36,150 bases of DNA from the NCBI GenBank assembly GCA_003427395.1, contig BFEA01000277.1, forward strand, positions 110,049 through 146,198. Reading direction: 5' to 3'. This document shows, one piece after another, positions 30,179 through 36,150 of this stretch. The notes beneath the pieces are model-generated. The model ran no database searches. It was not told the origin of the DNA and worked only from the letters and a program-made list of their open reading frames with translations. Made by a program: the position numbers and the translations under genes. The stretch's first letter is position 1. Each line of letters opens with the position of its first letter. This DNA comes from Chara braunii. Taxonomy: Eukaryota > Streptophyta > Charophyceae > Charales > Characeae.

Positions 30179-31741
30179 CTACCACGAACTGAGGACCTGT
30201 CTTGACAAGTTCCTCCCTTGAAATCCATCGATCTTCCTTCGGATCAGTATGATGCCTGAATGTACTTTGTACTCCCTTGTAGGTTTAGGAGGTCTTCCCT
30301 TGCCATGTGGCTTGGGAACAGGCGTGTCTCTGTGATCCAGGATGTCGTCGACGTCCACGTGGCCATCCATGGTTGGGGGCAACATAGATCTATGTGATGG
30401 GAACTGTGTTGTCTCAGCGAAAGGTGCAAGCTTGGAGGCGTGAAAAACAGGGTAAGTGTGCAGGTGACCAGGGATATGAATGACGTACGAGGGACCATCC
30501 AAATCATTCCCCACAATGTGTAAGACTTCCCAGGGACCGAAATACTGGGGCATTAGTTTCCTAGAGATGCCAAACTCCTGTCCCAACTCACTATCCTTAA
30601 CCCAGACACGTTCCCCTACCTGAAATGTGGATTGTCGGCGACGCTTGTTCTCAGAAGCAATCGTGGCTTCCTGAGATTTCTTGATGTGTTTGACGGTCTG
30701 CTGCAACAGTTTCTCATACTGGACAGCAAATTCAATGGTTCCAGGAGTTGCAGCAGTTCGGTTTTCAAGCAGGAGGAAGTCTAGAGCAGATCTATGCTTC
30801 CATCCCAGATGCAGTTGATTAGGACTGAAGTCGGTGGTGCTGTGTACAACATTGTTGTACAGACTGGCGATGAGAGGTAATTTCTCATCCCAGTCATCCT
30901 GGCTGGGCTTGATGTAATGCCTCAGCAGATGCGGCACCACACAGTTCATCTGTTCAGCCTGCCCATTTGCTTTGGGATGATTCCCAGAAGTCATCTGAAG
31001 CTGGCTGCCCATCTGTTCAGCGGCCTTCTTCCACATGTCACTTGTGAAATGCACATCTCTATCACTAACGATTGTCTTTGGCAGTCCAAAGTCACGCACC
31101 CAGTTGTCCATGAACAACTTGATGACGTGCTCAGTCCTGGCAGTCTCCGGCATGGAAATTAGTCTAGCATACTTAGTGAACCTATCCACTATGACGAAGA
31201 TGTGCCTCTTGCCATTCTTGCTGGTCACGAGAGTATCCATGAAGTCCATGGAGATGCTCTGCCCTGGGCCAGCAGGAATGGGTGGAGGCTTGAGTAACCC
31301 AAGCGGAGCTTGAGTCCGCGGCTTGTCCCGCTGAGAGACCTGACATGTCTGTACGTACTTCTTTGCATCGTCTAGCATGTTAGGCCACCAAAATCGTTGT
31401 ACTAAATTAACACTAGTCTTCTTGTAGCCGAAATGTCTCGTTGCGTCGTGGCATTCTCCTAAAAATAAACTACGCAAAATTTCCCTAGATGGAACAACTA
31501 ACCTCTTAAACCCTGCCTTTTCAAGAAAGAGTAACCCATCCACCATCACAAACTCGTCAGTGGTGGCCTTGTCTTTGGCCTGCTGTTTGTTGATGACGTC
31601 CATCGTGATAGGATCTTCCTTGTAGGCTTCCCCCAAAGATCGAGTCACATCCTCAGATAAGCCAAACTCGGAAATCAGCGCACCTAGGTAATCTGCCTTT
31701 CTAGACAACGCATATGCAACCTTGTTGTACTCTCCTTTCAC
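30179..31741 (-). CDS. Integrase with chromodomain-like tail, element B, open over 520 codons
   Basis: The frame holds the His2-Cys2 zinc domain with His98, His103 and Cys133, but the fourth ligand is Ser136 (TCQVSQ). The catalytic core has Asp166 (SISMDFMD), Asp227 (SDRD) and Glu263 (NGQAEQ). The GPY/F-like module starts near FGPWEVL (401-407), and the chromodomain-like segment starts at VDVDDILDHRD (about 463-472). The chromodomain normally steers integration to marked chromatin. Its end is frameshifted relative to element A (which reads YIVHFRHHTD). The Met at 31741 is internal to the polyprotein: one TAG just upstream separates it from RNase H. It is the best preserved retroelement frame in the window, but probably not active. 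Confidence 0.9.
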   Translation of the reverse strand: MKGEYNKVAYALSRKADYLGALISEFGLSEDVTRSLGEAYKEDPITMDVINKQQAKDKATTDEFVMVDGLLFLEKAGFKRLVVPSREILRSLFLGECHDATRHFGYKKTSVNLVQRFWWPNMLDDAKKYVQTCQVSQRDKPRTQAPLGLLKPPPIPAGPGQSISMDFMDTLVTSKNGKRHIFVIVDRFTKYARLISMPETARTEHVIKLFMDNWVRDFGLPKTIVSDRDVHFTSDMWKKAAEQMGSQLQMTSGNHPKANGQAEQMNCVVPHLLRHYIKPSQDDWDEKLPLIASLYNNVVHSTTDFSPNQLHLGWKHRSALDFLLLENRTAATPGTIEFAVQYEKLLQQTVKHIKKSQEATIASENKRRRQSTFQVGERVWVKDSELGQEFGISRKLMPQYFGPWEVLHIVGNDLDGPSYVIHIPGHLHTYPVFHASKLAPFAETTQFPSHRSMLPPTMDGHVDVDDILDHRDTPVPKPHGKGRPPKPTREYKVHSGIILIRRKIDGFQGRNLSRQVLSSW

Positions 31742-31762
31742 ATAGTCTAGTTTGAAGTCATA

Positions 31763-32263
31763 CTAATCTATGACTTCAATCCAACGTTTGAGTGCATCGA
31801 AGATAACGGGTTGTGGCTTGATCCACTTGAGGGTTTGATGGTCAGTTCTCAAGTAGAAGAACCTTCCTAACAGATAGTGCTTCCAGTGGACAAGTGCCTT
31901 GTAGAGAGCATAGAGTTCCCTCTCATAGGTGGACTTTGCCAACTTCTTTGATGGCGTCTTTTTGCTCATGTACTCGACCGGTCTCAACTCTTTCCCTTCC
32001 TGCTGAGCCAGCACTACGCCAATGCCGTATTGGCTTGCATCAGTGGTTACAACAAATGGCCTTTGCGGGTCGGGTACCATGAGAACCTCATGGTGCGTGA
32101 GAGCATGCTTCAAACGCTTGAAAGATGCCTCACACTCGTCGGTCCAGTCCCATGGTGTGTCAAGTCGAGTTAGATCAGTCAAGGGAGATGCGATCGAACT
32201 ATAATTCTTTATGAAGTTGTCGTAATAACCACACATTCCCAAGAATGATCTGACCTCAGTCAC
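31763..32263 (-). pseudogene. RNase H domain of element B
   Basis: A 166-codon stretch contains the RT connection segment (FLGMCGYYDNFIKN), then RNase H with its catalytic residues: Asp in TTDASQYG, Glu in YERELYAL and Asp in RTDHQTLKW. It ends at a TAG after IEVID, where the reading otherwise continues into integrase. Upstream, TAA replaces a Trp codon near 32279 (element A has Trp there). Taken alone the RNase H domain looks intact. Confidence 0.87.
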
Positions 32264-32673
32264 AGACTGGGGTCGTGGTTAGTCACGTATGCTAGGCACC
32301 TTCGCATCTCCGAGCCTAATCCCATCCGCGGATACTTCATGACCCAAGTACAAGATTCGAGTGCGACCGAACTCGCATTTCTCTAGTTTTATCTTATACT
32401 TATACTGCCGAAGGAGTGAAAGCACCTTGTCTACATGCTGAGCATGTTCCTCGACAATCTGACTAAAGTATGTCATTGAGGAACACGACAACAAACTTAT
32501 CCAAGTCGTCATGAAAGACCTTATTCATGGTGTGCTGGAATGTACCCGACGCATTTCAAAGTCCAAAGGGCATCACCACAAATTCTTACATACCATACCT
32601 GGTCTAAAATGTGGTTTTGTGTTGATCCTCTAGTCTTTTGGCAATCTGATGGTAGCCAGATTTTAAGTCTATT
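32264..32673 (-). pseudogene. Reverse transcriptase remnant of element B
   Basis: Only the end of the palm remains (LEKCEFGRTRILYLGHEVSA readable). The catalytic box reads Phe-Leu-Asn-Asp instead of Tyr-Leu-Asp-Asp and is followed by a stop. The sequence breaks at 32673 where element D begins. The enzyme is non-functional. Confidence 0.85.
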
Positions 32674-33094
32674 GGTTATTGGGGAATGCCATAATACTGA
32701 AGGTCACTTCGGATTTAAGAACACATTGCTAATGTCAGAGAACTCTTTGATTGGAAAGGAATGAAAGAGGATGTGCTAACCTATGTGCGAACGAACTTGT
32801 CTTGTTTGCCAAAGGAACAGGCCCTCTCATGAAAATCCCTTGGGACTACTGCGACCACTACCTATTCAAAACTTTATGAGCCTCACCAAAAGTCAAAATA
32901 GGAGCAGTCAGGTAATGGTCATTGTCGACAGATTCTCGAAGTATGCGAAGCCCGTTCCTTTACCACCCGAAACTAGAACAAAACTCGTCATCCAGAAGTT
33001 CCAAATGCGATGGGTTTCCAAATATGGATTTCCAAAAACCATCGTCTTTGAGCGGGATGTACGGTTTACTAGCCAACAGTGGCAAAAGTTGATG
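32674..33094 (+). pseudogene. Integrase of element D, N-terminal part
   Basis: This is a chromovirus integrase on the plus strand. It has a GECHNTEGHFG zinc-domain start, a CLVCQRN pair of cysteines, and the core [11 protein letters not shown] and [20 protein letters not shown] frameshift lies near 32795-32800. The segment that should hold the first catalytic Asp is shortened, and the second Asp motif reads FERD instead of SDRD. The reading runs to QKLM at 33094, where organelle-like DNA interrupts it. The matching continuation begins at 33903. Confidence 0.85.
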
Positions 33095-33487
33095 ATTGCT
33101 GTGTTTTGCATGCTAGATCTTCTACTTTTTTATGTGTTCTTTGAAAGTGTTTTAATCCCTATGTTTATTATTATAGGGGTATGGGGTTCTAGACAGAGAA
33201 AAATACGAGCAGCATATCAATTTTTCTTATATACTTTACTTGGATCNGTTTTCATGCTTTTAGCTATTTTATTGATTTTGTTTCAAACGGGAACCACTGA
33301 TTTACAAATCTTATTNACAACAGAATTTAGCGAACGACGTCAAATATTGCTATGGATTGNTTTTTTTGCATCTTTTGCAGTGAAAGTACCTATGGTACCA
33401 GTTCATATTTGGTTACCTGAAGCTCATGTAGAAGCACCCACCGCTGGATCTGTTATCTTAGCGGGAATTCTCTTTAAATTGGGAACT
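33089..33487 (+). pseudogene. nad4: Nuclear copy of mitochondrial nad4 (fragment)
   Basis: The 133-codon reading starts [20 protein letters not shown] and contains [39 protein letters not shown] and ends ILFKLGT. It is the membrane core of subunit 4 of respiratory complex I, roughly residues 129-261 by comparison with the plant protein as I remember it. It is uninterrupted where seed-plant nad4 has its first intron, and it encodes Phe and Leu at positions that flowering plants create by C-to-U editing. Three ambiguous bases (33247, 33316, 33360) suggest mixed reads of organelle and nuclear copies. It opens in frame with the integrase (ORF 32783-33490). It is a dead fragment, not a gene. Confidence 0.9.
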
Positions 33488-33902
33488 TAATTGTAAATGT
33501 ATACATATTCGTAAATGTATACGTATTCAATAGTATGAAGTATGTATAGTATGAAGTATGTATAGTATGAAGTATGTATATATAGATAGAATTGTACATA
33601 TTATTCTAGTAAGTAATTATCAGTTCAATAAAGTACAAAAGAAATTACATAAATTGAATTATATGGACTATGTTAAATGAAGGCTGTAAAATAGAAAGTC
33701 TAGGATGTTATATTTTGATATTATTCTATTTTTGAATCATTTCATTGAAAAATAGGGTAAATGTCCTCATTTTTTTATAGGAATAAGAATACATAATACT
33801 CAATGTTAATGAAGAATTGAAAGAATATCATTAATGACTAATGTTCATTTAATTTTTAATTATATGCAATGTTGCTTTATTGTTTATATTTACTGTAAAG
33901 AG
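33488..33902 (+). other. AT-rich stretch following nad4, probably organelle-derived
   Basis: About 415 bp of AT-rich DNA with an 18-bp direct repeat (GTAAATGTATAC plus RTATTC, twice at 33493-33528) and a 16-bp unit AGTATGAAGTATGTAT three times (33532-33579). nad4 homology ends just before it, in the Gly-Thr codons. It ends where integrase resumes at 33903. It is probably part of the same organelle-derived insertion, but I do not recognise a gene. Confidence 0.6.
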
Positions 33903-34745
33903 GAAGCATATGCCACTCGATTGACCATGTCGCCAGTTAGACACCCTGAAACAAATGGCTAAACTGAGCAAATGAGCTGGCTGTGCCAACAACTTTTCCG
34001 AATGTATGTACGGCCAGATCAGATTGATTTGGATGAGAACTTGCCAAAGATAGCAAGTGCGTACAACAACAATGTTCACACAGTAACAGGCGGAACACCA
34101 AACGCACTACATAAAGGCTGGAAGCCGAGACGTCCCATTGATGCTTTGAACAGGGACCAAGTCCAATGGCTATCCCCGGGAATGTGAGAATTTGCAATTC
34201 TGAATGAACAAGACATATTGAAAGTAAAGGACAATATTCAGAAAGCCCAACTGCAGATGAAAAAACAGGCTAATAAGCATCGTTGACCATCACAATTCCA
34301 AGAAGGAGACCTAGTCTGGGTAAAGAATTTTCCTTGGAAGAAAATATGTCACAAAAATTGTTGCCTGTTTATTACGGACCCTGGGAAGTTCTCAAGGTAA
34401 TTGGGGTCACAGATGGACCTTCCTATAGAATTGATGTACCCCCTCACCTCAAAACATATCTCGTCTTTTACGCTTCCAAATTGCTACCCTATGTCGAAGG
34501 CCACGAGTTTCCTAACCGGCCCTCCATGATTCCTCCCTCTATGAATGGAGGCTATGAAGTTGAACGAATCATGGCACATGGATATTTCTCTACAAGTAAC
34601 AGAGGATGACCGCATAAGCAGTATAAGGTAAAGTTCAAATCACAACCTATCACAGAAGCAATATGGTTTTCTAAGAAATAACTTCTACCTACTGCAACTG
34701 ATATTGTCCCTGCATATGAGTGTGAGTTAAGAGAAAAAGCCTAAA
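33903..34745 (+). pseudogene. Integrase C-terminal half and chromodomain of element D
   Basis: The frame resumes with EAYATRLTMSPVRHPETNG, a TAG in place of the next Gln, then TEQMSW with the third catalytic acid. Then come LDENLPKIASAYNNNVHT, a stop near 34185, a basic segment, FQEGDLVWVK and a frameshift near 34325. The GPY/F-like module PVYYGPWEVLKVIG follows, then a chromodomain: YEVERIMAHGY, a stop, and QYKVKFKSQPITEAIW. Relative to element B the spacing from the conserved Trp to HP is 17 residues in both once the insert is skipped, so the insertion removed nothing. Confidence 0.87.
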
Positions 34746-34831
34746 CGTAATAGTTTCTGCAATGGAACTCGAAATTGGGCCCGATGGAATGCAATAACTC
34801 AACGTAAAATATGCAATAGTCTTGAGCCACA

Positions 34832-35788
34832 TGTCGACACCTGGGTCTAAGGGCCGTAACAGAGGCCAACGGCCACGCCCAAGTCATAGAAAATTGCCTG
34901 ATACAGGGCCTGCTGCTGTGGGTACCTGAAGCACGGCCTAAATATGGGTCCCCGAGGCCCTGCGTGCGGCAGTTGACTGTGGAAAGTCAAAGGTCAACAG
35001 CGGCTCAGAAATTCAGGCTCACGAGTCAAAGTCTACACGGTCCCAGCCCAGGCCACAGACCAGGCACACACATTTGGTTGTTTGCAGGTTTCTGTCAAGG
35101 ATTCAGTCCAAGTGGGAATCTGCAACTATAAATATGGGTCTCAGAGGCACTGCGTGCGGCAGTTGACCGTGGAAAGTCAAAGGTCAATAGCAGCTCAGAA
35201 ATTCAGGCTCACGAATCAAAGTCTACATGGTCCCAGCCCAGGCCACAGACCAGGCACACACATTCGGTTGTTTGCAGGTATCTGTCAAGGATTCAGTCCA
35301 AGTGGGAATCTGCAACTGTATGGAATCCAGGCCGTCGACTATGGGTCAATCTCGGCTGTCGTACCCGTGAGACCAGAGGCTGGTGAATCCAGGCCGTCGA
35401 CTATGGGTCAACACTATATGTTGACCCAGCCTTGCTGACCGTCATTCAGTCTTGCACTTGCTGCTCGACGCTGGCTGAGCGCTACCTCTACGCTGGCACA
35501 ATGCTGGCTCTGTGCTGGCTTGACATCGGACGACGATGCAAGACTGCTACGTGTTTACTAAATGCTGGCGCTATCTCTATCTTGGAGCCAGCTGGATCAG
35601 AGACTATGCTGACTTGGCACTGGCCACACTGTCTGCTACCGAGACTATGCTGACATGGAATTGGCCATACTGTCTACAACATTGATTGGGGATTGGCGAG
35701 GAGGATCAGGGTTGTGAGATTGGTTCATCAAAGGGAAGCTTACCTGTTGATGACATGTCAACACTGCGCGTTGCCGATCATTTTCACA
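34832..35788 (+). repeat. Possible LTR (tentative)
   Basis: The stretch begins TGTCGACACC (34832) and ends TTTTCACA (35788), directly followed by TGGTATCTGTGC, which resembles a tRNA-Met primer site. Its length (957 bp) is close to the LTRs of elements A and B, but the sequence is different. No second copy is in the window, and there is no good polypurine tract before it. The call rests on the ends and the primer-like site only. Confidence 0.3.
34940..35319 (+). repeat. 190-bp tandem duplication
   Basis: AAATATGGGTC begins at 34940 and 35130. The two 190-bp units differ at about a dozen positions. A second, shorter repeat follows: GAATCCAGGCCGTCGACTAT occurs twice, near 35323 and 35386. Further on, GAGACTATGCTGAC occurs twice (about 35599 and 35640). 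Frames here have no recognisable domain. Confidence 0.9.
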
Positions 35789-35800
35789 TGGTATCTGTGC
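35789..35800 (+). other. tRNA-Met primer-site-like sequence (tentative)
   Basis: TGGTATCTGTGC shares 10 of 12 bases with TGGTATCAGAGC and follows a CA end without a gap. What follows (35801-36000) contains CTGCTGATGTGGCG, similar to words in the other leaders. If real, a further plus-strand element continues past the window. Confidence 0.3.
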
Positions 35801-36041
35801 TAACAAGCGCGACAATGAGATCTGATCTTTGTCAGATTGTGCCAGAGGAGACTGTCTGCTGATGTGGCGAGGGGAGATGCCCCAAGAAGAAGAGGGAAAT
35901 TGAGGGAGTTCTATCTGTTATGCTGACGGATACTTTCCCTTCCACCCTCTCAGTCTCATCTCCCTCCCTCCATCTTCTTTTCTGGTGACCAGACATTGGG
36001 CTACTTTATGATGTATACAATTCATACTTGCGGCGCATCGA

Positions 36042-36106
36042 GGTGCGCTGCACCCCGCACGTGCACCGTACCGCGCAGGACGCGCACGCACGGGGTGCGG
36101 CGCACC
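36042..36106. other. GC-rich hairpin at the right end
   Basis: GGTGCGCTGCACCCCG (36042-36057) and CGGGGTGCGGCGCACC (36091-36106) are inverted repeats with one G-T mismatch. The 33-base loop is itself full of GCGC and GCAC. The surroundings are much less GC-rich. A poly-A run (36127-36138) follows after GGTCGACC. Confidence 0.8.
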
Positions 36107-36150
36107 CCGAAAATAAGGGGTCGACCAAAAAAAAAAAAGTTGCCGAGGGG

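Larger units (their letters stand above)
29004..32673 (-). mobile_element. Element B: truncated gypsy chromovirus, sister of element A
   Basis: On the minus strand it holds the end of RT, RNase H, a full integrase with chromodomain-like tail, a polypurine tract and a 3' LTR. The DNA corresponds to element A almost base for base until 32673. There it breaks off within RT and unrelated plus-strand element D sequence begins. The 5' LTR, gag and protease are missing. The outer LTR end at 29004 reads TGCAAGG on the plus strand, as in element A. Confidence 0.92.

Noticed and set aside
33488-33902. Plastid or mitochondrial gene in the AT-rich stretch
   Set aside because: No recognisable coding or tRNA sequence. 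Only its position beside nad4 suggests organelle origin.
35846-35880. Plus-strand CTGATG followed by a GC-rich segment as a hammerhead
   Set aside because: No stem II followed by GAAA; only the hexamer matches.
1-36150. tRNA or rRNA genes
   Set aside because: None recognised by eye on either strand; a tRNAscan-type search could still find one.

Overview
The window is nuclear DNA of a green plant or charophyte-type streptophyte, and it is almost entirely transposon and repeat. Four things point there: two spliced exons of a chloroplast glutamyl endopeptidase gene, a U6 snRNA-derived sequence, a plant-type mitochondrial nad4 fragment, and several chromodomain-bearing Ty3/gypsy elements. The nad4 fragment carries T at sites that, as I remember it, flowering plants create by RNA editing, and it has no intron. 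That favours a bryophyte or charophyte source over a flowering plant, but the species cannot be fixed from the sequence.

Layout. Positions 1-8073 hold a nearly full-length, heavily broken gypsy chromovirus on the minus strand (element A): partial 3' LTR, polypurine tract, integrase, RNase H, RT, protease, gag, leader, tRNA-Met-like primer site and a 1058-bp 5' LTR. Positions 8074-11320 hold a U6 pseudogene and two exons of the endopeptidase gene (minus strand). A decayed second copy of one exon sits in a 0.54-kb tandem duplication. Positions 11321-13674 are unassigned apart from a retroelement-leader-like piece. At 13675-13734 (minus) there is a complete-looking type III hammerhead ribozyme, directly beside a roughly 2.8-kb purine-rich domain (14.46-17.24 kb) packed with perfect short hairpins. 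Positions 17.7-24.6 kb are tandem repeats (periods about 173, 92/91 and 53 bp, then CT tracts). A 2012-bp DNA transposon with an 8-bp target duplication interrupts the 91-bp array.

Positions 25.6-28.4 kb carry the leader and gag of a plus-strand relative of element A, followed by an AT-rich repeat block. Positions 29004-32673 are element B, a minus-strand sister of element A that is cut off in RT but keeps a 520-codon open integrase-chromodomain frame. Positions 32674-34745 are a plus-strand chromovirus integrase (element D) split cleanly by 808 bp of organelle-like DNA that begins with nad4. The right end has a 190-bp tandem duplication, a possible further LTR with a primer site, and a GC-rich hairpin.

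No complete host gene is present. The best candidates for new biology are the hammerhead ribozyme, its decayed relative inside the endopeptidase intron, and the neighbouring hairpin-dense domain. Together they suggest a retrozyme-like or other structured non-coding mobile RNA, although the link between them is inference.
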